DNA of 64,000 nucleotides, taken from Betaproteobacteria bacterium. GTDB lineage: Bacteria; Pseudomonadota; Gammaproteobacteria; Burkholderiales; Rhodocyclaceae. Below, piece by piece: positions 27,875-36,576 of the stretch. Under the pieces are notes generated by a model. The model made no database searches. It was not told the origin of the DNA and worked only from the letters and a program-made list of their open reading frames with translations. Made by a program: the position numbers and the translations under genes. The stretch spans positions 178,664 through 242,663 of the forward strand of contig JAHRYN010000006.1 of assembly GCA_020621405.1 (NCBI GenBank), written 5' to 3'. The first letter of the stretch is position 1. Each line of letters opens with the position of its first letter.

Positions 27875-30763
27875 ATGCAACAGATCGATCTGGTTCCGAT
27901 GACCGAGGAAGAAAAAATCGCCTGCCTGCCGGAGCAGGAAATCTCGGGAGAGGTGCTGGTCGAGAAGTACGCCAAGGGCGGCGAAACCACGGTGGCGGAA
28001 GTGCGCCGCCGCGTGGCCCGGGCACTCGCCCAGGCCGAGGACGAAGACCGCCGCGCACACTGGGAAGCGAAATTCCTCGACGCGCAGGAACGCGGTTTCG
28101 TGCCGGCAGGACGCATCAGCTCGGCCGCCGGCACCAACCTGACCGCCACCCTGATCAACTGCTTCGTGCAGCCGGTCGGCGACTCGATCACCGAGATCGA
28201 GGACCAGCGCCCCGGCATCTACACCGCACTGGCGCAGGCGGCCGAAACCATGCGCCGCGGTGGCGGCGTCGGTTACGATTTTTCCAGCATCCGTCCGGTC
28301 GGCGCACGGGTGCGCGGCACGCAGTCGCGCGCCTCCGGCCCGGTCAGCTACATGCGCGTATTCGACCGCTCGTGCGAAACCGTCGAGTCGGCAGGCAGCC
28401 GGCGCGGTGCGCAGATGGGTGTGCTGCGCTGCGATCACCCGGACATCGAACAGTTCATCCACGCCAAGGACCATGGCGATCTGAGCAACTTCAACGTGTC
28501 GGTCGGCGTGACCGACACGTTCATGAAGGCCGTCGAAGCCGACACCACGGTGGACCTGGTGCACAAGGCCGAGCCGGCCTCCGACATCAAGGCCGCCGGC
28601 GCCTATCAGCGCGAGGACGGCATGTGGGTCTACAGCAAGCCGCGGGCGCGCGAGCTGTGGGACCAGATCATGCGCTCGACCTATGATCACGCCGAGCCGG
28701 GCATCCTGTTCCTGGACCGCATCAACCGCGACAACAATCTCTACTACTGCGAAAGCATCGAAGCCACCAATCCGTGTGCCGAACAGCCGCTGCCGCCGTA
28801 CGGCTGCTGCGACCTGGGTTCGATCAACCTGACCCGCTTCGTGAAGAAGCCGTTCAGCGAAGCCGCCGAATTCGACTTCGACGGCTTCGCCGAGGTGTGC
28901 GCCGTAGCCATCCGCATGCTGGACAACGTGCTCGAAGTGACGCACTGGCCGCTGCCGCAGCAGCACGACGAAGCCATGGCCAAGCGCCGCGTCGGCCTCG
29001 GCTTCACCGGTCTGGGCGACGCGCTGATCATGCTGCGCCAACGCTACGACACGCAGGAAGCGCGCCTGATGGCCTCGCGCATTTCCGAGGTCATGCGCGA
29101 CACGTCCTACCTCGCTTCGGTCGAACTGGCCAAGGAACGCGGCAGCTTCCCGCTGTTCAACGCCGACATGTACCTGGCCGGCGGCAACTTCGCGTCGCGC
29201 CTGCCGGCCGACGTGAAGGAGCAGATCCGCAAGAACGGCCTGCGCAACTCGCACCTGCTGTCGATCGCGCCGACCGGCACCATTTCGCTGGCCTTCGCCG
29301 ACAACGCCAGCAACGGCATCGAACCGCCGTTCTCCTGGACCTACACGCGCAAGAAGCGCATGGCCGACGGCACCTTCAAGGAATACGCGGTCGAGGACTA
29401 CGCCTGGCGCATGTACAAGCACCTCGGCGGCGACGTGAACAAGCTGCCGCCCTGGTTCGTCACCGCGCTGGAAATTTCCGCCGCCGCGCACAAGGACATG
29501 GTGGCGGCCGTCGCGCCCTACATCGACACCTCGATTTCCAAGACGGTGAACGTGCCGGCCGACTACCCCTACGCCGACTTCGAGGACCTCTACCTCGCCG
29601 CGTGGAAGTCCGGCCTCAAGGGTCTGGCCACCTACCGGCCGAACAGCGTGCTGGGCAGCGTGCTGTCGGTCGACACGCCGAAGACGGAAGAGAAGAAGCA
29701 GCCGAACGACGTCGAAATCATTTCGGGCGCCAACCAGCGCCTGTCGATCGGCGCACTGCCGGCACCGGTTCTGTCCAGCCTGCGCTGGCCCGGCCGGCCG
29801 GACATGACCGACGGCAATCCGAGCTGGACCTACATGCTGAAGACGCCGGGCGGCGAGTTCGCGCTGTTCGTCGGCCACACCGAAAGCGAAGGTCCGGACG
29901 GCCGCCTGCAGACCCTGCCGTTCGAGGTGTGGGTCAATGGCGCCGACCAGCCGCGCGGCCTGGGCGCCGTCGCCAAGACGCTGTCGATGGACATGCGCGC
30001 CAACGATCCGGGCTGGCTCAAGCTCAAGCTCGACGTGCTGGCGCGCACCGCCAGCGACCAGGGCTTCGACATGCCGATGCCGCCCAGCGGCGAGCACCGT
30101 CGCATGCCGGGCGTGGTCGCCGCCTTCGCCAACGTCATCCGCTACCGCTGCGACAAGCTGGGTGCCATCGAGCGCGCTGCGCCGACCCCGGTGCTCGACA
30201 CCCTGTTCGCGCTGCAGGAACCGAAGACCGGCACCGACGGCACGCTGAGCTGGACGGTGGACATCGCCAACCCGGCCACCGGCGAAGACTTCGTGCTCGG
30301 CCTGAAGGAAGTCACGCTGCCCGGTGGCGAAACCCGGCCGTACTCGGTCTGGCTGTCGGGCAACTACCCGAGGGCGCTGGACGGCCTGACCCGCATCCTG
30401 GCGCTCGACATGCGCGTGATGGACCCGGCCTGGATAGGCATGAAGCTGCGCAAGCTGATCAGCTACCCGGAACCGCTGGGCGACTTCATGGCCTTCGTGC
30501 CCGGCACCCGCCGCCAGCAGAACTGGCCGTCGACGGTGGCCTACGTCGCCCGCCTGATCATCCACCGCTACGCCATGCTCGGCATCCTCGACGAGGACGG
30601 CTATCCGACCCGCGAAATGGGCATCCTCGAAGCCCCGCGCGACGACAGCGAACCGCGCCTGATGCAGGGCGCGCTGTGCGGCGAGTGCGGCAACCAGTCG
30701 GTCATCCGCAAGGACGGCTGCGATTTCTGCACGGCCTGCGGCGCGGTCGGCAGCTGCGGCTAA
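27875..30763 (+). CDS. nrdJ: Adenosylcobalamin-dependent (class II) ribonucleotide reductase
   Basis: Reduces ribonucleotides to deoxyribonucleotides using adenosylcobalamin, independent of oxygen. It has 962 aa from the ATG at 27875, which has AGGAGA 9 bases upstream (a GTG at 27827 is less likely). The core has C96 ([12 protein letters not shown]), GGGVGYDFS, and catalytic-loop Cys301 in [14 protein letters not shown]. After residue ~610 come two TSCPD-type repeats (near [13 protein letters not shown] and [13 protein letters not shown]). The end is Cys-rich ([22 protein letters not shown]), a metal or redox site. It is monocistronic, with a strong terminator at 30842. Confidence 0.95.
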   Translation: MQQIDLVPMTEEEKIACLPEQEISGEVLVEKYAKGGETTVAEVRRRVARALAQAEDEDRRAHWEAKFLDAQERGFVPAGRISSAAGTNLTATLINCFVQPVGDSITEIEDQRPGIYTALAQAAETMRRGGGVGYDFSSIRPVGARVRGTQSRASGPVSYMRVFDRSCETVESAGSRRGAQMGVLRCDHPDIEQFIHAKDHGDLSNFNVSVGVTDTFMKAVEADTTVDLVHKAEPASDIKAAGAYQREDGMWVYSKPRARELWDQIMRSTYDHAEPGILFLDRINRDNNLYYCESIEATNPCAEQPLPPYGCCDLGSINLTRFVKKPFSEAAEFDFDGFAEVCAVAIRMLDNVLEVTHWPLPQQHDEAMAKRRVGLGFTGLGDALIMLRQRYDTQEARLMASRISEVMRDTSYLASVELAKERGSFPLFNADMYLAGGNFASRLPADVKEQIRKNGLRNSHLLSIAPTGTISLAFADNASNGIEPPFSWTYTRKKRMADGTFKEYAVEDYAWRMYKHLGGDVNKLPPWFVTALEISAAAHKDMVAAVAPYIDTSISKTVNVPADYPYADFEDLYLAAWKSGLKGLATYRPNSVLGSVLSVDTPKTEEKKQPNDVEIISGANQRLSIGALPAPVLSSLRWPGRPDMTDGNPSWTYMLKTPGGEFALFVGHTESEGPDGRLQTLPFEVWVNGADQPRGLGAVAKTLSMDMRANDPGWLKLKLDVLARTASDQGFDMPMPPSGEHRRMPGVVAAFANVIRYRCDKLGAIERAAPTPVLDTLFALQEPKTGTDGTLSWTVDIANPATGEDFVLGLKEVTLPGGETRPYSVWLSGNYPRALDGLTRILALDMRVMDPAWIGMKLRKLISYPEPLGDFMAFVPGTRRQQNWPSTVAYVARLIIHRYAMLGILDEDGYPTREMGILEAPRDDSEPRLMQGALCGECGNQSVIRKDGCDFCTACGAVGSCG

Positions 30764-30841
30764 TACGGCGGATGGCGTCCACCGTCACGGGCCGCCGGTG
30801 ATCCGGCGCCCGGCGGGTGATGGATCCCGGCGGCAACGGAA

Positions 30842-30879
30842 AAAGAGAAAGGCCCATCGATCGATGGGCCTTTCTCTTT
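30842..30879. terminator. Bidirectional intrinsic terminator between nrdJ and the methyltransferase
   Basis: Perfect inverted repeat with arms AAAGAGAAAGGCCCATCGA and TCGATGGGCCTTTCTCTTT. It has a GC-rich core and A/T-rich ends on both sides, so it serves both convergent genes. Confidence 0.9.
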
Positions 30880-30914
30880 CGTATCGGAAAATCACGGTGC
30901 CGCACGCCATTGCT

Positions 30915-31664
30915 TCAGCTCCCGCGAACCGTCCCCGATCCGGAATCCACCTTCCTCGCGACGAAGTACAGTTCCGGCATCAGCCATGAACCGAACAGCG
31001 GAAACGGGCTGGCGGAGGTCTTTTCCAGCCGGAATTTCTGCCGGATGCTTGTCCCGAGGCTGCGGAAATCGAAGCCGGTATGCTGACGATGGAATTCCAG
31101 TCCGGGCGAAATCTCGGATACCGGCCGGTCCTTCGGCGGACAGAACAGGGATGAGCGCACGACATTCCTGACGTTCGCGTCGAATGCGCCATACCGGCGC
31201 GACATCCTGAACACGCCCTTGTAGAGCGCGGGAAAGCCGATCTCGACCGGCACACCGATGACAGCCAGCCCGTCCGGCTTCAGCAGATCGTGAATGGCCT
31301 GCAGCGCGTCTGCGGTTTCGCGCGGCGGCAGATGTTCGAACACTTCGAGACAGAACACCACATCCATCGTGCCGCTTTCGATGCCGCGCAGATCCTCGAA
31401 AAATTCGGTACCTGCGACCGCCTTCAGATTTTTCCGTGCCTCGAGCATCAGGCTGTGTTTGGGCTCGTAACAGACGAGCCTGGCATCGCGGTAGCACTCC
31501 GCCAGCAGCTTGCACAGTTCGCCGTTGCCCGCGCCGAAGTCGCAGATCGCCGCGGGTGCCCGCACGGTGCGCCGGCACAGTTCGATCGCGAAAGCGAGCC
31601 TGTGCCGCTGCAGCCAGCGTTTGACCGGATTCCTGTCCCTGAATGTGATTTCCGCGTATGACAT
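30915..31664 (-). CDS. Class I SAM-dependent methyltransferase
   Basis: 249-aa methyltransferase of unknown substrate. Motif I is CDFGAGNGELCK near residue 40, the acidic residue of motif II is in LVCYEPK, and the post-II region is DVVFCLEVFEHLPP, as in Methyltransf_11/12-type enzymes. The chosen ATG at 31664 (MSYAEITFRDRN) comes just before the conserved part; the frame stays open upstream to 32057, but that stretch looks non-coding and overlaps the next gene's promoter. No good Shine-Dalgarno is seen. It stands alone and converges on nrdJ. Confidence 0.82.
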   Translation of the reverse strand: MSYAEITFRDRNPVKRWLQRHRLAFAIELCRRTVRAPAAICDFGAGNGELCKLLAECYRDARLVCYEPKHSLMLEARKNLKAVAGTEFFEDLRGIESGTMDVVFCLEVFEHLPPRETADALQAIHDLLKPDGLAVIGVPVEIGFPALYKGVFRMSRRYGAFDANVRNVVRSSLFCPPKDRPVSEISPGLEFHRQHTGFDFRSLGTSIRQKFRLEKTSASPFPLFGSWLMPELYFVARKVDSGSGTVRGS

Positions 31665-31855
31665 GTATTTGATGTGAGTCCGCTGCCAGGCCGGCGGCCA
31701 TCCCTGCCACCCTCCGGGCAGGACTGCGCCCGGTGCGCGCGCACTATACCCGCTTAGCAAGGCCGGCCCGCAACCGCCGGCGTACTGTCGGCCTGTCTTA
31801 CACCTTCTTCTTGCGGCTGAAACAAAGGCCTTGAAAATCAGTACCCGAAAAGCAT

Positions 31856-31872
31856 CGGCACGATTTTTGCAA
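31856..31872 (+). promoter_or_regulatory. Sigma-54-type promoter of the first PEP-CTERM gene
   Basis: The sequence CGGCACGATTTTTGCAA places GG (31857-31858) and GC (31869-31870) ten bases apart, with GGCACG and TTTGCA closely matching the -24/-12 consensus. Transcription would start near 31882, about 58 bases before the ATG. Confidence 0.7.
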
Positions 31873-31939
31873 TGAAACCCGGGGATGTATTCCGCTCCGC
31901 CGCGCAGGCAGGAGGTCAGACAAAAAAGAGGTATACAAA

Positions 31940-32626
31940 ATGTCCGTACGTCGTTCGATAGTCTTGATGGGCCTGTTGTCGCAGGCGATTCTGGCGGGCC
32001 AGGCGCTGGCCGCCCCGGTGACCTGGGTGGACTGGACCAGCGGTGCGGCCGGCGCAAGCGGCACGGCCACCGGCACGCTTGATCTTGGCGGCACCGTGGT
32101 GGATGTCAGCTACAGCGGTGAAGTGGCCTTCATCCAGACTGCAGGCGGCATCAATTACTGGAATCCGTCATCGCCCTACGTGAGCAGCCTGGTCGACAAC
32201 GCACCGGGCACGACCGACATCATCGCGCTGTCTTCGGCCACGTCCAAGACGCTCACATTTTCAGCGCCGGTGCAGGACCTGTTCTTCGCGGTGGTGAGCC
32301 TGAACGGCAACGGCTACCGCTTCGACAAGGATTTCGAGGTCGTCGGCTACGGCCCGGGCTACTGGGGCAACGGCACGCTGACCCGGGTCGACCTCGGCAA
32401 CGGGCAGTTCCAGCTCAATGGCAGCGGCGAACCGCACGGCGTCATCCGCTTCACCGGCGCGGTCAGTTCGATCACCTGGACCAGCCTGACCAACGAGAAC
32501 TGGAACGGATTCACCGTCGGCACCTACGGTATCGCACCGGCTGTGCCGGAACCGGAAACCTGGGCGCTGCTGCTGGCCGGTCTGGGACTGGTCGGACTGT
32601 CGGCACGGCGTCGCATTCCGGCCTGA
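31940..32626 (+). CDS. PEP-CTERM sorting domain-containing secreted protein
   Basis: 228-aa exported protein processed by an exosortase. The signal peptide ends near GQALA (residue ~24). A Gly/Thr/Ser-rich beta-type middle follows. The C-terminal sorting signal is VPEPETWALLLAGLGLVGL followed by SARRR: PEP motif, membrane helix, basic tail. The function of the middle is not recognised. The exosortase is not in this window. An AGAGG site lies upstream of the ATG, a sigma-54-like promoter precedes it and a terminator follows. Confidence 0.9.
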   Translation: MSVRRSIVLMGLLSQAILAGQALAAPVTWVDWTSGAAGASGTATGTLDLGGTVVDVSYSGEVAFIQTAGGINYWNPSSPYVSSLVDNAPGTTDIIALSSATSKTLTFSAPVQDLFFAVVSLNGNGYRFDKDFEVVGYGPGYWGNGTLTRVDLGNGQFQLNGSGEPHGVIRFTGAVSSITWTSLTNENWNGFTVGTYGIAPAVPEPETWALLLAGLGLVGLSARRRIPA

Positions 32627-32668
32627 TTCTGGCCTGATTCCGGCCCGCATCGGGCGACTCACCATGCG

Positions 32669-32690
32669 AAGGGCCGCTTATGCGGCCCTT
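32669..32690 (+). terminator. Intrinsic terminator after the first PEP-CTERM gene
   Basis: Stem AAGGGCCGC / GCGGCCCTT with loop TTAT, followed by GTCGTTTC. It lies 43 bp after the stop codon. Confidence 0.75.
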
Positions 32691-32739
32691 GTCGTTTCTG
32701 CCCGCCTCGGCGACTTTCGCTGCCGCAGTCCCCGTGTCC

Positions 32740-33594
32740 TTACCTCAGCCTCACCACGTGGTCCGACTCACCCTTCCTGACCTCGACCACCGCATCGAGC
32801 GCCTTGAGCATTTCTGACATGTTGGCGTGGCCGTAGTCCTTGGTGTCGAAGGTCGGGTCCAGGCGCTTGATCATCGGCAGGATGGTCGCCTTGTTCACCC
32901 AGGCTTCGCCCTTGGTTTCGGCCAGCAGACGCACCGCGCGCCTGAGCATGTCGGAAGCCGGGTCGGACGAGGATTCCGGCAGCACGATCAGGCCTTCGCC
33001 GTTCTGCGGCACGGCCACCGTTGCCGACTCCTCGACCAGATTCTCGTAATACCGGAATTCGTGACAGCTTTTCGCCCAGTGACGGTTGGTCGACTTGCGC
33101 GTACCGACGCCGACTAGCGTGCGGCCGGCCGCCTTGATCTTCTGTGCAACCGGCATGAAGTCGCTGTCGCCGCCGACGATGATGATGGAGCCGATATGGC
33201 GGAAGCGGCTGATGTCCTCGGTCGCATCGAGACAGAGCTTGATGTCGGCGCCGTTCTTCGCCGATGCGCCGGGCGGGAACAGCTGTATCAGCTCGATCGA
33301 GGTCTGCAGCAGCACGTCGCGGTAACGACCGAAGTACTGCCAGTTGCAGTAGGCGCGGTTGATCGCGATCGGTCCGAAAGACGCACCGAGCTCGACGATG
33401 GCCTGAATGTCGACCAGCGGCTCCTGCACCTTGAAGCGCGAATCCGGCTTGCTGTAATACCCCTCGCCGAAGCGGTCTTCGGCCAGACTGGCGTGCAGGT
33501 TCTCGAAGTCCCAGTACATGGCGACCGACCTGTTTTCTTCTATCAGACTACGATTCAACGTCTGCTCCCTGCATGGTTCCGATTGGCCCGCCAT
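32740..33594 (-). CDS. NYN-domain protein with C-terminal OST-HTH/LOTUS-like domain
   Basis: 284-aa protein of the LabA/NYN (PIN-like) ribonuclease family. The NYN domain begins with MYWDFENLHASL near residue 26 and has the acidic residues of NGADIKLCLDATED and IIIVGGDSDFMPVAQKI, as expected for a metal-dependent RNase fold. Residues ~210-284 (MLRRAVRLLAETKGEAWVNKATILPMIKRLDPTFDTKDYG region) resemble an OST-HTH/LOTUS RNA-binding domain. The start is uncertain: the ATG at 33594 is chosen, and the ATG at 33519 (MYWDFEN) is possible. The open frame reaches 33783 but would read through a strong hairpin at 33691. An RNA-processing or silencing role is inferred. Confidence 0.85.
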   Translation of the reverse strand: MAGQSEPCREQTLNRSLIEENRSVAMYWDFENLHASLAEDRFGEGYYSKPDSRFKVQEPLVDIQAIVELGASFGPIAINRAYCNWQYFGRYRDVLLQTSIELIQLFPPGASAKNGADIKLCLDATEDISRFRHIGSIIIVGGDSDFMPVAQKIKAAGRTLVGVGTRKSTNRHWAKSCHEFRYYENLVEESATVAVPQNGEGLIVLPESSSDPASDMLRRAVRLLAETKGEAWVNKATILPMIKRLDPTFDTKDYGHANMSEMLKALDAVVEVRKGESDHVVRLR

Positions 33595-33690
33595 GATGCC
33601 CGTAACCACGCCACCACGGTGCGAAACGACAGGGGCTGGCCCTGCCGCCTTCTCTGAAGTAAAGTCCGGATAACCGTTGAAGCCGTATCG

Positions 33691-33723
33691 AAGGCAGTTC
33701 CTCTTGCGAGGCGCTGCCTTTTT
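33691..33723 (+). terminator. Orphan plus-strand intrinsic terminator between the NYN gene and rnk
   Basis: Outer stem AAGGCAG / CTGCCTT (33691-33697, 33714-33720) with inner stem CCTC-TTGC-GAGG, followed by TTT. The T-run is on the plus strand, where no gene lies immediately upstream. It sits about 75 bp before rnk, so it may be an attenuator or the 3' end of a small RNA. Confidence 0.55.
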
Positions 33724-33796
33724 GCTTTGATGGCGTTGTACCGGGTGCGACCCGGACGCGTACCCCTTGATCCAGTCCCGCAACAGGAGTCATCCC

Positions 33797-34207
33797 ATGG
33801 AACCTTCACCGACCATCACCATGTCCAGCCTCGACATCGCACGCCTGCACCGCCTGCTGGACCAGGCGGCTTACCGGCATCTGCCGGGTGCCGATAACCT
33901 GCGCGACGAACTCGATCGCGCCGTTCCGGTAGCACCGGTCGACGTTCCGCCAGACATCGTCACGATGAATTCGACCGTGCGCTTCATCGACGACTCGAAC
34001 GGCAGCACGCTCGAACTCAAGCTGGTCTATCCGGAAGAGAGTGGCAGTCCCGGCACGGTATCCGTGCTGGCGCCCATCGGCAGCGCATTGCTCGGGCTTT
34101 CCGTGGGTCAGTCGATTCCGTGGCAGGTACCCGGCGGCAGGCAGATACAGTTACGCGTACTCGAGGTGCTGATGCAGCCCGAATCGATGGGCGACTACCT
34201 CAGCTGA
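33797..34207 (+). CDS. rnk: Nucleoside diphosphate kinase regulator, Rnk/GreA-GreB-like
   Basis: 136-aa protein, the same length as E. coli Rnk. A short N-terminal helical part (LDIARLHRLLDQ) precedes a GreA/GreB-type C-terminal domain (VRFIDDSNGSTLELKLVYPEES, VLAPIGSALLGLSVGQSIPW). Family members bind RNA polymerase near the secondary channel. The start at 33797 has CAGGAG seven bases upstream; an upstream ATG at 33767 lacks one. It is monocistronic and convergent with the FecR gene. Confidence 0.9.
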   Translation: MEPSPTITMSSLDIARLHRLLDQAAYRHLPGADNLRDELDRAVPVAPVDVPPDIVTMNSTVRFIDDSNGSTLELKLVYPEESGSPGTVSVLAPIGSALLGLSVGQSIPWQVPGGRQIQLRVLEVLMQPESMGDYLS

Positions 34208-34257
34208 ATTCCGTTCCGCGATCAACGCGGAGCGCTCGCCCCTCGGCGGACACGCCG

Positions 34258-35136
34258 TCAGCGGACCACGCTGACGGCGACTCCCAGCTGCCGGCCCAGC
34301 GCCTCGGCCATCCTGCGGGCGGCGTCCCGGCTGACCAGACCACCGATCACGACCTGGTAGACATAGCCTGCGTCACCCGGAAGCACGTTGATGCGCGCCG
34401 GATAACCGGCGGCGCTGGCGCGGTCATACAGATTCAGCGCGTCGGCTTCGCTGCCGGCGTCGCCCAGCCGCAGCAGACTGCGCCCGGTCGCCGAAATGGC
34501 CGCCGCCCCCGGCAGGATGTCGGTCTCGCTCGCCCACTCCTTCAGCTGCGCCGGATCGACCGGTGCCACCGGCGCCGGGGCCGCGCCCTTGTCGGCAACG
34601 AAGAAGGTCATCGCATCAGCCATGTCGACCGCGTCATCCAGCGCGGAATGGCGTACCTGCACATGACCTTCGATCAGGCAGACCAGATCCTTTTCCGCCG
34701 AACTGCGGCCCCACACGTCGGTTCCGCGTATGCCCACGGTCGCTGCGCCGACACGGATGCGCACATCGCGCTGCCGGGTCTTCGCCAGCAGGCCGGTGGT
34801 GAAGCGGAAAGCACCGGTCAGCACGTCCAGCGCACCACGGTAGAAGGTGTCCGGGCGCGTACCGGTGGAATAGAAATTGATCTTCGCCGAGGCACCGAGC
34901 TTGACCATGCTGCCTTCGGCCAGCTTCAGATAGGCCTTGGCCCCCTCTCCGGTGCTGATCAGGTCGCCATTGCGCAGGTCCTGCCCCGGACGCAATGGCC
35001 GCGTGACGTTGTCCCGGGTCAGGAAGGCCGGCGACTGCACGGCATCGACCACCGCCGGCGGTGGTGCCGCTGTCGCGACCAGAGCCCAGCCGGCTGTGAC
35101 CAGCCCGGCAAGAACCTTGCGGAATGATTTGCGCAT
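34258..35136 (-). CDS. Periplasmic FecR-domain protein with C-terminal SPOR domain
   Basis: 292-aa exported protein. The signal peptide ends near ATA (residue ~23). The FecR-type domain (~30-175) has GDLISTGEGAKAYLKLAEGSMVKLG and the late motif VGAATVGIRGTDVWG. The C-terminus (~225-292, YDRASAAGYPARINVLPGDAGYVYQVVIGGLVSRDAARRMAEAL region) looks like a SPOR peptidoglycan-binding repeat. GGAGAAGG precedes the ATG. No sigma factor or TonB receptor lies nearby, so it is not a classic Fec regulator; a cell-wall role is inferred. It stands alone. Confidence 0.82.
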   Translation of the reverse strand: MRKSFRKVLAGLVTAGWALVATAAPPPAVVDAVQSPAFLTRDNVTRPLRPGQDLRNGDLISTGEGAKAYLKLAEGSMVKLGASAKINFYSTGTRPDTFYRGALDVLTGAFRFTTGLLAKTRQRDVRIRVGAATVGIRGTDVWGRSSAEKDLVCLIEGHVQVRHSALDDAVDMADAMTFFVADKGAAPAPVAPVDPAQLKEWASETDILPGAAAISATGRSLLRLGDAGSEADALNLYDRASAAGYPARINVLPGDAGYVYQVVIGGLVSRDAARRMAEALGRQLGVAVSVVR

Positions 35137-35295
35137 GTCGCCTTCTCCGGTGACCGGGCCAGGGCATCTGCGCCGCCCGATCGGTTGTTGAATCCGGCCT
35201 GCCGCCGGGCGCCGCCTGCCCGCCTCGGACGGACGCGTAACGATACTGGTTTCCCGTGTTTCAGGGCGCCGGCCAGCCGGCGCAGGCCCGAAAAA

Positions 35296-35316
35296 AAGCC
35301 GGCTCCACGCCGGCTT
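35296..35316 (-). terminator. Intrinsic terminator after the second PEP-CTERM gene
   Basis: Stem AAGCCGGC / GCCGGCTT with a 5-base loop. On the minus strand it is followed by a run of seven T (plus-strand A run 35291-35297). Confidence 0.9.
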
Positions 35317-35340
35317 CCTCTTCCCTGCCCCGCGACGCTT

Positions 35341-35943
35341 TCAGCGACGGCGTGCCGCCACGCCGATCAGACCGAGGCCGGCCAGCATCAGCGCAACGGT
35401 TTCGGGCTCCGGCACCGGCGCCGCGACACCGCTGAAGCTCATTTCCGACACCGAGTAAGCGCCATCGCCGGCCACCGCGTAGATGCGTGCGTAGCGGGCC
35501 GCAGTCGCGGGGAAATCGATGGTTGCCTGATATTCAGAATTGCCGGCGACGCTGGAAATGATTTCGCTGCCGAAATTGGACTGACCTTCGAACGCCAGGT
35601 TGGTGAACAGCGTATTCCACTGCGTGCCATTGACCGACACCTGCACCTGGTAGAAGTCATTGTGATCCACGCCCAGCAGCACGTCGGTCAGCGTGTAGAG
35701 CTTGCCGAAGTCGAGCGTGAAGGTCGCACCGGCAGAACCTTCCTGGCCGGACCAGGACACGGAACTGATGGTGTAGAGGGTCAGTTCGGGTGCCGCATAG
35801 CCATTGGCCAGGATGCCCAGATCCGGGCCATCCACCGAATAGACGCCGGTGCCGCTGGCATTGGTCGGCGTGATCGGACCGGCTGCCCAGGCGGACGAGG
35901 CCAGTACGAGCGAAGCGGCGACAAGTATCGATTTCATCTGCAT
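35341..35943 (-). CDS. PEP-CTERM secreted protein with discoidin-like domain
   Basis: 200-aa exported protein. The signal peptide (MKSILVAASLVLASSAWA) is followed by a beta-sandwich-like region with F5/8 type C features (LTDVLLGVDHNDFYQVQVSVNGTQW, YARIYAVAGDG). The exosortase signal VPEPETVALMLAGLGLIGV with tail AARRR ends it. The ATG at 35943 follows AAGGA at short spacing; the ATG at 35937 gives 198 aa and a more usual spacing. A sigma-54-like promoter and a strong terminator flank it. Its role is probably cell-surface or matrix; the ligand is unknown. Confidence 0.9.
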   Translation of the reverse strand: MQMKSILVAASLVLASSAWAAGPITPTNASGTGVYSVDGPDLGILANGYAAPELTLYTISSVSWSGQEGSAGATFTLDFGKLYTLTDVLLGVDHNDFYQVQVSVNGTQWNTLFTNLAFEGQSNFGSEIISSVAGNSEYQATIDFPATAARYARIYAVAGDGAYSVSEMSFSGVAAPVPEPETVALMLAGLGLIGVAARRR

Positions 35944-35976
35944 TCTTTCCTTAAAAAACACGCTGGAAGCGGGAAA

Positions 35977-35990
35977 GCAAGATACGAACC
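35977..35990 (-). promoter_or_regulatory. Sigma-54-like promoter of the second PEP-CTERM gene
   Basis: The minus strand reads GGTTCGTATCTTGC: GG and GC ten bases apart, with TTGC at -12. The -24 element matches less well than that at 31856. It lies 34 bp upstream of the ATG. Confidence 0.45.
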
Positions 35991-36006
35991 TGACCAGCAA
36001 GTCTTT

Positions 36007-36020
36007 GATTCCATGGAATC
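36007..36020. promoter_or_regulatory. Perfect 14-bp palindrome GATTCCATGGAATC
   Basis: Perfect dyad 64 bp upstream of the second PEP-CTERM gene and just upstream of the sigma-54-like promoter, where an activator of that promoter type could bind. Assignment as an operator is inference. Apart from this element and the promoter, the 35944-36258 gap shows no gene. Confidence 0.35.
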
Positions 36021-36258
36021 GAATCAGGCGATGCGCTCCCCGGTGTCAAATTCTTCGACGCGCTGTGCGGCGACACACGCTGCGATCGCGCGCTGTACAT
36101 GCCGGACAGCCCGGACATGCCTTATCGCCCGCGTTCTGCTTGAATGAATGTCCGGAGTCCGGATTTCCGGCCACACGGCAGCCGGTGTCGGCATACGCTT
36201 GATGCGCGCCCCGACCCGCAACTGCCGATCCTGCGCATGCACACCAGGGAGAACCGAG

Positions 36259-36576
36259 ATGCTTCTGAACAAGGCAAATGAAAGGACATGGACACCGACC
36301 GACCATGCCGGCATCGAACGCAGCCTGTTCCGCACCAACGATGAGGGCGGTCGCTCGTCGGTGGTCCGGCTCACCGGCGGCTCGCGCTTCCCGCGCCACA
36401 CGCATCTCGGCCACGAGGAGGTGCTGGTGCTGGCCGGTTCGGTAACGATAGGCGGCGTCGAACTGGGCACCGGCGATTACCTGTTTACGCAGGGCGGCGA
36501 GGAGCACGACGTGGTCGCGCTGACCGATGCTGTCATCTTCGTATCGTCGCAGAAGGCCACGCCGCTGGTCGCCTGA
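36259..36576 (+). CDS. Small cupin-domain protein, ChrR-type
   Basis: 105-aa single-domain cupin. Metal-ligand candidates are in GGSRFPRHTHLGHEEVLVLAG (His-x-His then Glu) and a C-terminal His in GGEEHDVVAL. It resembles the cupin half of ChrR anti-sigma factors but lacks their zinc-binding N-terminal half. AGGGAGA lies upstream of the ATG. The substrate is unknown. A perfect 30-bp palindrome begins at its stop codon. Confidence 0.85.
   Translation: MLLNKANERTWTPTDHAGIERSLFRTNDEGGRSSVVRLTGGSRFPRHTHLGHEEVLVLAGSVTIGGVELGTGDYLFTQGGEEHDVVALTDAVIFVSSQKATPLVA

Noticed and set aside
27575..30565. 996-codon minus-strand frame
   Set aside because: Complement of nrdJ; composition is that of a shadow frame and it has no recognisable domain.
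31665..32057. N-terminal extension of the methyltransferase to 32057
   Set aside because: It would overlap the PEP-CTERM gene and its promoter on the other strand, and the translation lacks domain character.
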